Below, piece after piece: positions 1-7,185 of a stretch of DNA of 64,000 nucleotides; within the stretch, counting starts at the first letter, position 1; every line of letters begins with the position of its first letter. The DNA is from an uncultured Ruminiclostridium sp. (lineage in GTDB: Bacteria; Bacillota; Clostridia; Oscillospirales; Ruminococcaceae): contig CALXIO010000013.1 of the NCBI GenBank assembly GCA_944388385.1, positions 1-64,000 on the forward strand, in the 5' to 3' direction. Under the pieces are notes generated by a model. It was not told the origin of the DNA, did not search any database, and worked only from the letters and a program-made list of their open reading frames with translations. Position numbers and translations under genes: made by a program.

Positions 1-639
1 TGTTACTGTGTTATAATTAATACCTGAAATACCGCCACCGGCACGCTCACATGTAACTGCGCCTGTATTATAGGAATATGTTACTGTGTTATAATTAATA
101 CCTGAAATACCGCCGGCATAGTAACCTGTCACTGTGCAATTTTCAGCATAGCAGTTTGTAATATTGCCGTTATTAATAGCAGCTATTGAGCCTGCTTGCC
201 AAGTGCCAACGGTTCCAAAAGTTGAATTTTTAATACCCAGATTCTTTACTGTACCGCTTGAGCCGATATAATAAAACAAGCCAACTTCTCCTCCTGTGCA
301 GTTAAGTCCGCTTATTGTATGACCTTGGCCGTCAAAGGTGCCGGTAAATTGGTAATTTCCTCCAATAGGTGCCCATGCTCTTCCTGAAGCATCAATATCC
401 GCTGTAAGAACAGCGCTTACAGAGGTATTGCCGCCGGCAACTGCAATCTGAGCAAAGCCGTATAATTCCTCTGCTGTGCCTATCTGATAAACACCGTTAC
501 TATCCTGTTCCGGTGTTTTTGGTGTTCCGGAATATTCCGCAAAGCCTATTGACGCCCCTATAACTACAAAAAGGGTAGTTATAATTGCAATAAGCTGTGG
601 AAAATACCGGAAATTATTCTTTTTTGTCTTCTTTTTCAT
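1..639 (-). CDS. GLUG-repeat surface protein, N-terminal part (runs off window)
   Basis: The minus strand is open from an ATG at 639 to base 1, giving 213 codons with no stop, so the C-terminus lies outside the window. A GGAGG sits 7 bases before the ATG. Residues 1-35 are a lysine-rich start followed by a hydrophobic stretch (about 15-33), a signal peptide or membrane anchor. After it come the features of GLUG-motif proteins: a TAEELYGFAQ lead-in, GTFDGQGHTISGLN, then turns such as NNGNITNCYA and AGGISGINYNTVT with periodic Gly-Gly-Ile-Ser-Gly. Known: GLUG repeats build beta-solenoid stalks in secreted adhesins and IgA-protease-like proteins. Inferred: a surface adhesin or matrix protein. 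The DNA for GGISGINYNTVT occurs twice within bases 1-120, so the repeat array probably continues beyond the edge. Confidence 0.8.
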   Translation of the reverse strand, partial: MKKKTKKNNFRYFPQLIAIITTLFVVIGASIGFAEYSGTPKTPEQDSNGVYQIGTAEELYGFAQIAVAGGNTSVSAVLTADIDASGRAWAPIGGNYQFTGTFDGQGHTISGLNCTGGEVGLFYYIGSSGTVKNLGIKNSTFGTVGTWQAGSIAAINNGNITNCYAENCTVTGYYAGGISGINYNTVTYSYNTGAVTCERAGGGISGINYNTVT

Positions 640-719
640 GTTTTGCCCTCCGGTTTATAACCGTTCAAAAATATTATTATACGGTGTATAGTAATCAATT
701 ATACACCTATTCATTATAC

Positions 720-747
720 ATTATATCACTTTTATTTTAAATGTCAA
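720..747 (-). promoter_or_regulatory. Vegetative promoter of the GLUG protein
   Basis: On the minus strand TTGACA (742-747) is followed after 16 bases by TATAAT (720-725), about 80 bases before the ATG at 639. The -35 box abuts the terminator hairpin of the preceding gene. Confidence 0.75.
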
Positions 748-749
748 TA

Positions 750-778
750 AAAAACCCCCACCGAAGTGGGGTTTTATT
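750..778 (-). terminator. Rho-independent terminator of the stalked surface-protein gene
   Basis: A perfect CCCCAC/GTGGGG stem (756-761 with 766-771) has a TTCG tetraloop on the minus strand, flanked by A and T runs on both sides. It lies just after the stop at 783 and could also work on the plus strand. Confidence 0.85.
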
Positions 779-782
779 GCTT

Positions 783-1604
783 TTATTTCTTCATAAGAAC
801 GATAACTACTACCACAATAGCGCCTACTACAACTACACCGGCAACAATGGCGATTATAATACCGGTGTTGTCCTGGGGTGCTGAGGGAGCAACTACTGAT
901 GTTGCGGCTGAGTCGCTTGATGATGTAACAGATGAGGCATCATCAGCGGATTCTTCCTTGGATTCTTCCTTGGAATCTTCTACGCTTGATTCCTCTTCGC
1001 TGGATTCCTCCTCGCTTGATTCCTCGGGAGCAGATGTTTCTTCGGGGGCTTCTGTTTCTTCGGGAGCTTCTGTTTCTTCGGGAGCTTCTGTTTCTTCGGG
1101 AGCTTCTGTTTCTTCGGGGGCTTCTGTTTCTTCGGGGGCTTCTGTTTCTTCGGGAACTTCAGTATCAATTACAGGCTTATCACCCTTTGTAAAGAAGTAT
1201 GTAACATTTATATCGTGGTTGTACCACCAGCACTGAATTTCAATAATACCGCCCTGGGATACCTCGTTATTAAGATCAACCTGAAATACAAAGGTTGTGG
1301 TGCTGTCGCCGGCAAAATCCCATTTTTTCTGAGACCAGTTGCCGTCGGGGTCAGTAAAACCTACACAGCCGTTACCATAGTTGCCTGCTGTATCAGGATC
1401 GGCAGCTTCAAGAATAACTGTCATCCAGTCATTACCCTGCCATTCTGTATACTCTACTCTTGTGCTATTCTTTTCTGTAATAGTAAAGGTTTTTGCATCT
1501 GCGGGAATTTCATCGGCAAATGAGCTTACTGCCATTGTGCCTGCCGCTACTGTTGTGGCAACTGAAAGTGCCATAACGGAACATAAAATCTTCTTAAAAT
1601 TCAT
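783..1604 (-). CDS. Exported, membrane-anchored protein with possible carbohydrate-binding domain and EAPEET stalk
   Basis: Start taken at 1604, where a GGAGG precedes the ATG by 7 bases; an in-frame ATG at 1634 has no ribosome site. The 273-residue protein has a signal peptide (MNFKKILCSVMALSVA...) and then a globular domain of about 110 residues rich in Trp and Tyr (WQGNDWMTV, WWYNHDINVTYFF). That composition resembles carbohydrate-binding modules of rumen and gut clostridia; this is a resemblance only. A stalk of about seven EAPEET repeats follows, then a Ser/Glu/Asp-rich stretch, and finally a single Ile/Val-rich membrane segment ending MKK. Inferred: the domain is displayed outside the membrane on an acidic stalk, perhaps binding a glycan. 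No LPxTG sortase motif is visible. It has its own promoter and terminator. Confidence 0.8.
   Translation of the reverse strand: MNFKKILCSVMALSVATTVAAGTMAVSSFADEIPADAKTFTITEKNSTRVEYTEWQGNDWMTVILEAADPDTAGNYGNGCVGFTDPDGNWSQKKWDFAGDSTTTFVFQVDLNNEVSQGGIIEIQCWWYNHDINVTYFFTKGDKPVIDTEVPEETEAPEETEAPEETEAPEETEAPEETEAPEETEAPEETSAPEESSEEESSEEESSVEDSKEESKEESADDASSVTSSSDSAATSVVAPSAPQDNTGIIIAIVAGVVVVGAIVVVVIVLMKK
1033..1160 (-). repeat. 18-bp tandem repeat coding EAPEET
   Basis: About seven near-identical 18-base units (plus strand GCTTCTGTTTCTTCGGGR) encode the acidic stalk of the surface protein. Units differ mainly at single third-codon positions. Unit size divisible by three means copy-number change would keep the frame. 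Confidence 0.9.
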
Positions 1605-1656
1605 TTTTAATCCTCCATATATAAACCCAGCCATAGCATAGCTGAATGATATATAA

Positions 1657-1685
1657 ATTATATAGCAATTTCACGGCAAATTCAA
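1657..1685 (-). promoter_or_regulatory. Vegetative promoter of the stalked surface protein
   Basis: Minus strand TTGAAT (1680-1685), 17-base spacer, TATAAT (1657-1662), about 50 bases before the ATG at 1604. Confidence 0.75.
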
Positions 1686-1813
1686 TAGTAAAACTCTACA
1701 AATAAAATAAGTAATTGGGATATGTATGTATAAAAAACTTAATAACTAATACAATTTTTTGATATTTTAACCTAATTTAACTTAAATGTCTTTTATACAT
1801 AGGAAAATATTCA

Positions 1814-1845
1814 CCGCCCGTCTGCGTAAATTTGCGGACGGGCGG
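1814..1845 (-). terminator. Terminator after the small exported protein
   Basis: GC-rich hairpin with arms CCGCCCGTC and GACGGGCGG, just after the stop at 1852 on the minus strand. The U tract after it is short, so termination may rely on stem strength. Confidence 0.7.
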
Positions 1846-1851
1846 TATAAC

Positions 1852-2247
1852 TTACTTTTTGCGTCTTAATGATATAGCCATTGTGGTGGCAAGACCGCCG
1901 AATGCGGCGGCGCCTATGGTAGCAATTTCTGCTATGGGCACACCTGTGTTTGCGTTATCTGTTGTATTGCCGGGGGCGGTTGTCTGGGGAGTGGTTACTG
2001 TTGTTTCTGCGGGACTTTGGGTCGAAGGGGTTGATTCAGGTGTTGATACTGTACTGTCTGTGACTGAATCAGCAGGTCCGTCAGAATCCCCGGGAGTAAC
2101 TATATCCTCAACACCGCTTATGGCATCGTCCACAATACTTTCAGCACCACGAAGTGCATCACCTACTATATTGTCATTTGCGGATACCGATAAGGCAGAT
2201 AAGGAGCAAAGAGTAAGGGCGGCTATTATTGCTGCTGTTTTTTTCAT
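1852..2247 (-). CDS. Small exported protein with Thr/Ser/Pro-rich linker and C-terminal membrane segment
   Basis: 131 residues that I cannot assign to a family. It starts with a signal peptide (MKKTAAIIAALTLCSLSALSVSA), then a short acidic segment (residues 25-50) with alternating hydrophobic residues. A Ser/Thr/Pro-rich linker (about 51-95) follows, and the protein ends in NTGVP, a hydrophobic stretch and LRRKK. The order motif, membrane helix, positive tail imitates a sortase sorting signal, but LPxTG is absent, so simple membrane anchoring is the safer reading. It lies between two other envelope genes on the same strand, with its own terminator. Function unknown. Confidence 0.7.
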   Translation of the reverse strand: MKKTAAIIAALTLCSLSALSVSANDNIVGDALRGAESIVDDAISGVEDIVTPGDSDGPADSVTDSTVSTPESTPSTQSPAETTVTTPQTTAPGNTTDNANTGVPIAEIATIGAAAFGGLATTMAISLRRKK

Positions 2248-2349
2248 TTTATTTTATCCTTTCTTTTTGCTTGCAGAAATTCATTCTGCCCTATTATTAT
2301 TTCCTTTGCCTTATTTTATATCCAAGGATAAAATTTGAAATTAAAAAAT

Positions 2350-2371
2350 CCGGAAATCAAATGATTTCCGG
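2350..2371 (-). terminator. Terminator after the M23 peptidase gene
   Basis: Perfect 9-bp stem CCGGAAATC/GATTTCCGG with a 4-base loop, followed by ATTTTTT on the minus strand and preceded by A residues, so it could act in both directions. Confidence 0.85.
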
Positions 2372-2384
2372 AAATTTTTTTAAA

Positions 2385-4250
2385 TTACAGCGGCGGTAAT
2401 CCGCTTAAATAATATCTGGGGTTAAGTCTTTCTGAGCCGTTTCTTACCTCAAAATGACAATGGGGTCCGTAGGCTCTTCCTGTTTCGCCGATAGCACCGA
2501 TACATTGACCCTGTACTACCTGCTGTCCCTCAGTTACATAAAGCTGGCTGTTATGGGCATAGAGTGTTCTTAAATAGCCGTATTCCTCGCCGTGCTGAAT
2601 AATTACGCAGTAACCATAACCGCCGTTATCCCAGCCGGAGAATATTACGGTACCTGAAGCGCCTGCATAAACATCATCACCGTAGCTTGCCGAAATATCA
2701 ACACCTGTGTGACCGGTATAGCCGCCGTCCCACCAGCCCCATTCACACAGCTCACCTGTAGGTACAGGCCAGATAAACATCTTGCCTATATCAACAGAAT
2801 CGGTGGAAACATGGGAGGACTGGGGAGGTAATGTGCCCTCGGAAATTATTTCGTTTACGGGATTTTTAATTCGTCTTGTAGCTATTATTGTACGGCGTAC
2901 CTCTTTACCGTTTACATAATAAACCTTTGCGGTAATCTGGTTTACACCCGGCTCGCCCACCTGCACTGTGGTAAGTACCCCCTGGTAGGTGGTGTCGTTT
3001 GTGGTGTATTCGGTTTCGTAGGGAACCTCAACCTCATATACCTCTGTTCTTGATACGCTGACAGAAAGGAAAGGAACTTCCCTTGTGATAAGGATTTTTG
3101 CGCCTGTTCTGAAAACATAGTCATCATTTGCTATCTGGGGATTAAGCTCTGTCAGTTCCTTTGAGGAAAAGCCTGTTTTATCACTTATGGCAGGAAGAGA
3201 ATCCCCCTCCTGTACGGTGTAATAGGAGGCCTCGGTTTTATTTGAATTAAGCAGTTCGATTATTTCCTTTTCATCTACAATACTGTCGGAAATATAAAGA
3301 CCGGGCTCGTAGGATATTTCCTTTTCAAATGCCACATCCTCGCCGGAGGCATTTGTTGCGTACTTCTGAAGAAGCTGTTCAAGGGCTTTTTCCACATTGG
3401 CGGTATCAACAAGCGCCCCGTAGAATTTATCCCCTATGTACATACCATAGGCATATTCTATGGGAACATCGGATATTTCCATCATCTTGTTTACAAGCTG
3501 GAACTTGGTGGTGAAATCCTGGTCACCCAGCATCTCAATGGAAAACTCCGGCACCATCTCAATTACATCATGGTCATTATCCATATATGTAATACGCTCC
3601 TGCATAAGCATTTCAGCATCGGTGAATACCTGCTCACTTTGAATATAGCCTAAAAATTGTCCGTTTACAGTGAGCTTAATTCCGTAGCTTGTATTTGTGG
3701 CATAGGATACCACGCTGAATAAAAAGCAAATAGCTACTATAGGGGCGGCATAGTTAAAAAGGGATACAAGTATACCTCTTTTGCCGAAAATAGCCTCGCT
3801 TATTACCTTGAAATACATACTGAAGGCCTTGCCCTCTTTTTTAGCCTGCTGTAGCTTTGTTTTAGTAATGGAAAGTGCTCTTTTAGTGCGTAAAAAAGGT
3901 CCTGCCACATAAAGCCCGAAGGACTTAAGCAGTCTTTTCATGGTTTCACGGAAAATAATAGTATGCTTCCAGATAAACCTTGAAACAGCACCTAACAGCT
4001 TAAAGGGGAGCATTATTGCCTGTACTATTACATGGCTGAAAAATACTCCGGCGGCGCTGAAAAGCTCAAAAAGCTTCTCAAAGCCATTACCCTCAAAGGA
4101 AGGCTTTTGGGTGGGGGCTTGTTCGGTTGTATTTTTATTTTCTGTTTGTTCGGTTTTTGTAGTGGACATCTCCACAAGGACTGTTTCTTCTATCTTTTCT
4201 TCGTCCTCCATGAGATAAGCCTCATCTACACCCTTTATTCTTTCGCTCAT
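2385..4250 (-). CDS. Membrane-anchored M23 peptidoglycan endopeptidase with LysM and G5 domains
   Basis: Start set at 4250 (MSERIKG), which has AAGGATG upstream; the ATG at 4313 gives an unlikely 21-residue extension. The 621-residue protein begins with about 165 cytoplasmic residues, including an acidic then a basic stretch, and one membrane helix (YAAPIVAICFLFSVVSY). Outside the membrane come a region of about 130 residues, a LysM domain (YYTVQEGDSLPAISDKTG), a G5 domain (VSRTEVYEVEVPYETEY onward) and a C-terminal M23 domain. The M23 metal ligands are visible: HTGVD and HCHFE, with LYAHNS between them. Known: M23 enzymes cut peptidoglycan cross-bridges or stems; LysM and G5 bind GlcNAc-containing polymer. 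Inferred: wall remodelling or daughter-cell separation. The promoter carries WalR-like boxes, in keeping with this role. Confidence 0.92.
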   Translation of the reverse strand: MSERIKGVDEAYLMEDEEKIEETVLVEMSTTKTEQTENKNTTEQAPTQKPSFEGNGFEKLFELFSAAGVFFSHVIVQAIMLPFKLLGAVSRFIWKHTIIFRETMKRLLKSFGLYVAGPFLRTKRALSITKTKLQQAKKEGKAFSMYFKVISEAIFGKRGILVSLFNYAAPIVAICFLFSVVSYATNTSYGIKLTVNGQFLGYIQSEQVFTDAEMLMQERITYMDNDHDVIEMVPEFSIEMLGDQDFTTKFQLVNKMMEISDVPIEYAYGMYIGDKFYGALVDTANVEKALEQLLQKYATNASGEDVAFEKEISYEPGLYISDSIVDEKEIIELLNSNKTEASYYTVQEGDSLPAISDKTGFSSKELTELNPQIANDDYVFRTGAKILITREVPFLSVSVSRTEVYEVEVPYETEYTTNDTTYQGVLTTVQVGEPGVNQITAKVYYVNGKEVRRTIIATRRIKNPVNEIISEGTLPPQSSHVSTDSVDIGKMFIWPVPTGELCEWGWWDGGYTGHTGVDISASYGDDVYAGASGTVIFSGWDNGGYGYCVIIQHGEEYGYLRTLYAHNSQLYVTEGQQVVQGQCIGAIGETGRAYGPHCHFEVRNGSERLNPRYYLSGLPPL

Positions 4251-4340
4251 AAAATCATCCTTATAAATACCGGAGAGTTGTATACAGAATAATAATCCGG
4301 CTGTAAATTTCAAAGAATATACAACCCTATTGTAACTTTA

Positions 4341-4402
4341 ATTATAACAAAACGGTAACAATTAATCAACCGATCGCCGCTTTTTTGTTACCGTTTTGTA
4401 AC
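4341..4402 (-). promoter_or_regulatory. M23 gene promoter with two WalR-like boxes in a 15-bp inverted repeat
   Basis: Minus-strand promoter: TTGATT (4364-4369), 17 bases, TATAAT (4341-4346). Two sites match the Bacillus/Staphylococcus WalR consensus TGTWAH-N5-TGTWAH: TGTTAC-CGTTT-TGTTAT on the minus strand (4344-4360, inside the spacer) and TGTTAC-CGTTT-TGTAAC on the plus strand (4386-4402). They are arms of a perfect 15-bp inverted repeat (4347-4361 with 4385-4399). WalR control is an inference from the consensus and the kind of gene; no WalRK genes are in the window. Confidence 0.55.
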
Positions 4403-4472
4403 TATTTCGTCAAACTGTTGTAAAATCAGTAACAATTCTCTTTGGAATTTATTAAAAACATAAAATCTATTG

Positions 4473-5315
4473 CTAATTTAAGGAAAAATATTCTTCGATA
4501 CTCTCACAAACATAGGAATATTCGGGAAAATCCTGCCTTATTCTGTCCCGGCATTTTTTACAAAATCTGTCAAAGCTTTCCTTATCCTCCCGCATTTGCT
4601 GTTTTGCTCCCCACAAATGGGTAAAATAGCTCTGGGGTAAAAATAAGGTGCGATAGTCAAGTAATGTGCCGTAGGGCATACCGCATTTTTTACACAGCAT
4701 GGGAAGAAGTCTCTGCTCTGCAAAAACCATATAAGTAAGAAAATCATCACAGCTTTCCGCACACTTCATAAAGGCTATAGCCTGACTGGTGTAATACTGC
4801 TTGAAATCCTCATCCGGCATATATAAAAAGGCGGTGTTAAGGGCTTTTAGGGAAAAGTCCAGTCCTTCGGGAAAGGTATATCCCCTCATTGAAAAATGGG
4901 ATATATCCGGATATATTTCTGGATTTAATTCCTCCTCGTGGGCGGCTATTATTTTGTTTTCCAGCTTCAGACTTTCCCATACAATAAAGTCTGTATCTAT
5001 CATAACACAGGGAGCCGGGAAATTTCTCAGAGCAAGCAGCTTTGCCCCTGCCCAGAACATGGTGGTATCAAGCCCCTCTGCATTGTCTGACAGGCTGTCA
5101 TCAAGGCGGTTCCAGACCCCTTCTATTCCAAGGGCCTTGAAATATTCCGCCCCTTTTTTATCGGTTATCATGGTAATATCTCCGTTTTTTGCCCGCCAGG
5201 TAAGGGCTGACAATACGGTGCAATATACCTCTGATTTGTCTGTTATTAACTTCTGCCCCTTGTGCTTTACAAAGAAAGGGGCAGAGGAAAATATGTGAAA
5301 TCCGTTTACTCTCAT
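4473..5315 (-). CDS. Putative GT-A-like glycosyltransferase (DxD protein) coupled to the pentad-repeat protein
   Basis: 280 residues, cytoplasmic, with no signal peptide or membrane segment. An IDTDF motif (D107-x-D109) follows a hydrophobic strand (APCVMIDTDFIVW). This is the usual metal/nucleotide-sugar DxD setting of GT-A glycosyltransferases. The overall pattern (early strand, FWAGAKLLALRNF before the DxD, NTAFLYM after it) recalls capsule-type and DUF6734-like putative transferases. The ATG overlaps the stop of the upstream repeat protein by four bases, so translation is probably coupled and the two products are likely made in a fixed ratio. Inferred: it may modify the Ser/Tyr-rich repeat protein or share its substrate. 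No acceptor can be named. It could also be a nucleotidyltransferase or an inactive relative. No clear terminator follows. Confidence 0.6.
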   Translation of the reverse strand: MRVNGFHIFSSAPFFVKHKGQKLITDKSEVYCTVLSALTWRAKNGDITMITDKKGAEYFKALGIEGVWNRLDDSLSDNAEGLDTTMFWAGAKLLALRNFPAPCVMIDTDFIVWESLKLENKIIAAHEEELNPEIYPDISHFSMRGYTFPEGLDFSLKALNTAFLYMPDEDFKQYYTSQAIAFMKCAESCDDFLTYMVFAEQRLLPMLCKKCGMPYGTLLDYRTLFLPQSYFTHLWGAKQQMREDKESFDRFCKKCRDRIRQDFPEYSYVCESIEEYFSLN

Positions 5316-6154
5316 ATCAGGTGTATTCCGTATCCGAACCGGTTTAGAGGCTCAGACTCAAAGAAGTCAATAAGCGCCTTTTCGCTGTATTTAACAAGCC
5401 TGCTGCCGTAAAGGGTGTATGAGCCCACACGGTATGAGCCTATGCCGTATTCATATTCATACTCATATATATGACGATATGAGCCAAGATTATATGAGCC
5501 GAATCTGTATGAGCCAAAGCTATATGAGCCGAAGTTATAACCGAATCTGTATGAGCCTGAGTTATATGAGCCGAAGTTATAGCCGAATCTGTATGAGCCT
5601 GAGTTATATGATCCATAGTTATAGCCGAATCGGTATGAGCCTGAGTTATATGAGCCGAAATTATATCCGAAAAGATATGAGCCTAAGGCATAAGAGCCTA
5701 TATTATATGAGCCTATTTCGTATTCATATTCATGCTGATGATAATGGCTCGTAATTCTGTATGAGCCGACTTTAAAGGAAGTGGGCTTATAAGAAGTTGG
5801 CTTAAAGGAGGTTTTTCCAATTCTCATGGACCCTGTCCGAAAGGAAACCGGTTTATATGAGCCGTTTATAAAAGAACAGGGATTTTTTAAGGGGATAAGC
5901 TGATTTACGCCCTTGTGGTAGGAGGGCTTTTTATATTCCTTGCAGAATATATCAAAAAGCATTTTATCCGGGTTTATGCCCTTAGGGATAGCTTCGATTT
6001 TTCTTGCAAGCTCATCCTCTCCGGATTCATAAAGCCACCTTACAAGGCTTCCGCCTAAATAATAACCTCTTATGTCCGAGATGTTGAAATTTTCCTTTAT
6101 CTGCTCTGCGCTGTTTACTTTCTTGCCGTTTACCCATAGACACCAATTCGCCAT
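5312..6154 (-). CDS. Gly-Ser-Tyr pentad-repeat protein with RWL-type N-terminal module
   Basis: 280 residues, no signal peptide. Residues 1-72 form a globular module (WCLWVNGKKV, then YYLGGSLVRWL at 31-41 and an acidic helix). I recall similar segments at the start of many clostridial hypothetical proteins. Residues 98-252 are tandem pentads of the form [GTV]-S-[YF]-[RNK]-x. In the middle (158-213) they lock into a 14-residue unit, GSYRF-GYNF-GSYNS, repeated four times; each unit is three pentads less one residue. Matching Glu-Tyr runs (HEYEYE, YEYEYEYG) flank the core, and a short helical C-terminus (KYSEKALIDFFE) caps it. The five-residue period with one large residue at a fixed place suggests a pentapeptide-type beta-helix; this is an inference. 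It follows the ttcA-like gene by 45 bases and overlaps the glycosyltransferase gene. Confidence 0.75.
   Translation of the reverse strand: MANWCLWVNGKKVNSAEQIKENFNISDIRGYYLGGSLVRWLYESGEDELARKIEAIPKGINPDKMLFDIFCKEYKKPSYHKGVNQLIPLKNPCSFINGSYKPVSFRTGSMRIGKTSFKPTSYKPTSFKVGSYRITSHYHQHEYEYEIGSYNIGSYALGSYLFGYNFGSYNSGSYRFGYNYGSYNSGSYRFGYNFGSYNSGSYRFGYNFGSYSFGSYRFGSYNLGSYRHIYEYEYEYGIGSYRVGSYTLYGSRLVKYSEKALIDFFESEPLNRFGYGIHLI
5516..5683 (-). repeat. 42-bp tandem repeat in the pentad-repeat gene
   Basis: Four near-identical 42-base units encode GSYRF-GYNF-GSYNS. Conservation includes third codon positions (TATGAGCC and GAATCTGTATGAGCC recur on the plus strand), which points to recent unit duplication. 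Shorter 15-base pentad copies extend on both sides from about 5399 to 5863. Confidence 0.9.
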
Positions 6155-6172
6155 AACTCATCAACTTCCTTT

Positions 6173-6193
6173 CAGTCACGGTTTTACCGGGAC
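6173..6193 (-). other. Small hairpin between ttcA-like and pentad-repeat genes
   Basis: Arms AGTC-A-CGG and CCG-G-GACT with a five-base loop lie between the two genes. No U run follows, so it is not a standard terminator. It may be a processing or stability element, or chance. Confidence 0.3.
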
Positions 6194-6199
6194 TAAATT

Positions 6200-6937
6200 T
6201 TATTCTTGTGACACATCATCACGATAGCCCCAGCCGTTTACACCGCTTTTTCTGAGGGCGGTGAAAATTCTCAGCTTGAAGCCCTTGTCCTTTCTTTCCA
6301 TATCCGCCAGAAATTCTTTAGTCTGTTGTCTGACGGTGTTTTTATCCGCAGGACATATGGATTTTACCACTTCAAGATTGTTTCTCTTACAGCAGGACAT
6401 TACCTGTCCCTCAGGAGCAAAGACCATAGGTCTTATTACTGTAATATCCTTTCTTGAAAGGTAGGTTTTGGGGGCAAAGCACCCTATTCTGCCTTCCTTG
6501 AATAAATTCATTATAAAGGTTTCTATAACATCATCCTTGTGATGGCCAAGGGCTAACTTATTACAGCCGTGAGCCTTAGCCGCATCGTGAAGCGCTCCCC
6601 TTCTCATCTTTGCACAAAGGGAACAGGGGTTTGCCTCTTTTCGTACATCAAATACTATTTCTCCTATGTTAGTATGCACCAGCACAAAGGGTACATCCAG
6701 CTTTTCACAAAGCCTTGCCACCTCTTCATAGTTATTCTGCACACCGTTAAAGCCCGGGTCTAAGGTTATAGCCACCAGCTCATAGGAAAATTCCGCAAAC
6801 CTGCGCATACCTGCAAGTCCGCATAATAACGCAAGGCTGTCCTTTCCTCCGGATACACCTACGGCAATTTTATCCCCGTTTTGTATCAGGTCAAACTCCT
6901 GACAGGCCTTACGGATATATCCCATTATTTTCTGCAT
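6200..6937 (-). CDS. ttcA: TtcA-family tRNA 2-thiocytidine synthetase-like ATPase
   Basis: 245 residues of the PP-loop ATPase superfamily. The P-loop motif GVSGGKDSLALL is near residue 28, a CxxC pair (NPCSLCAKMRRG) is in the middle, and GHHKDDVIETFIMNLF follows. These are the hallmarks of the TtcA/TtuA group, which activates a tRNA base with ATP and adds sulfur through an iron-sulfur cluster; TtcA itself makes 2-thiocytidine at position 32. Whether this clostridial member acts on C32 or another site is not decidable here, since Firmicutes carry several TtcA-like paralogues. Its ATG comes two bases after the stop of the small membrane protein gene, so it is probably co-transcribed with the exporter genes upstream, an odd partnership. 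Confidence 0.8.
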   Translation of the reverse strand: MQKIMGYIRKACQEFDLIQNGDKIAVGVSGGKDSLALLCGLAGMRRFAEFSYELVAITLDPGFNGVQNNYEEVARLCEKLDVPFVLVHTNIGEIVFDVRKEANPCSLCAKMRRGALHDAAKAHGCNKLALGHHKDDVIETFIMNLFKEGRIGCFAPKTYLSRKDITVIRPMVFAPEGQVMSCCKRNNLEVVKSICPADKNTVRQQTKEFLADMERKDKGFKLRIFTALRKSGVNGWGYRDDVSQE

Positions 6938-6939
6938 AG

Positions 6940-7170
6940 TTACTTCCGTTTCTTGAATTTGTACATATTTTCATGGTATTTTACAGGTATGTTCAGCTTT
7001 CTGTGAAGCACAAGCACCACCACGTCCGCCACTAATGCAAGACCGATAAATACCATACACACAATATAGGCAGGGTCGCTGTTCATTGACATACCTATTG
7101 CCGCTGCTATAAGGGCTACTACTGCAAAGAAAACCCGGGATTTTTTCAGAATGTTAAATAGTGTCTCCAT
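6940..7170 (-). CDS. Small two-helix membrane protein
   Basis: 76 residues with two hydrophobic segments (VFFAVVALIAAAIGMSM and YIVCMVFIGLALVADVVVLVL) and a basic tail ending FKKRK. The tail is expected in the cytoplasm. GGAGG lies 7 bases before the ATG. It sits between the FtsX-like permease and the ttcA-like gene with very short gaps, so it may be an accessory subunit of the transporter. No family recognised. Confidence 0.65.
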   Translation of the reverse strand: METLFNILKKSRVFFAVVALIAAAIGMSMNSDPAYIVCMVFIGLALVADVVVLVLHRKLNIPVKYHENMYKFKKRK

Positions 7171-7185
7171 TTTGTCCTCCCTTTA

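Noticed and set aside
766-1236. Long plus-strand frames across the EAPEET and EETEAPA repeats (also near 20986-21312)
   Set aside because: They are reverse-strand images of tandem repeats divisible by three, lack ribosome sites and run against clear genes.
1852-2247. Sortase substrate
   Set aside because: The C-terminal layout is right, but LPxTG or a known variant is missing; NTGVP alone is not enough.
4349-4397. The inverted repeat near 4349-4397 as a terminator of the M23 or neighbouring gene
   Set aside because: The loop is 23 bases and the element lies upstream of the M23 start within its promoter; the WalR-box reading explains the arms better.
5399-5863. Regular repeats in the pentad gene as a CRISPR array
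   Set aside because: Units are contiguous 15- or 42-base coding repeats with no unique spacers and no cas genes nearby.
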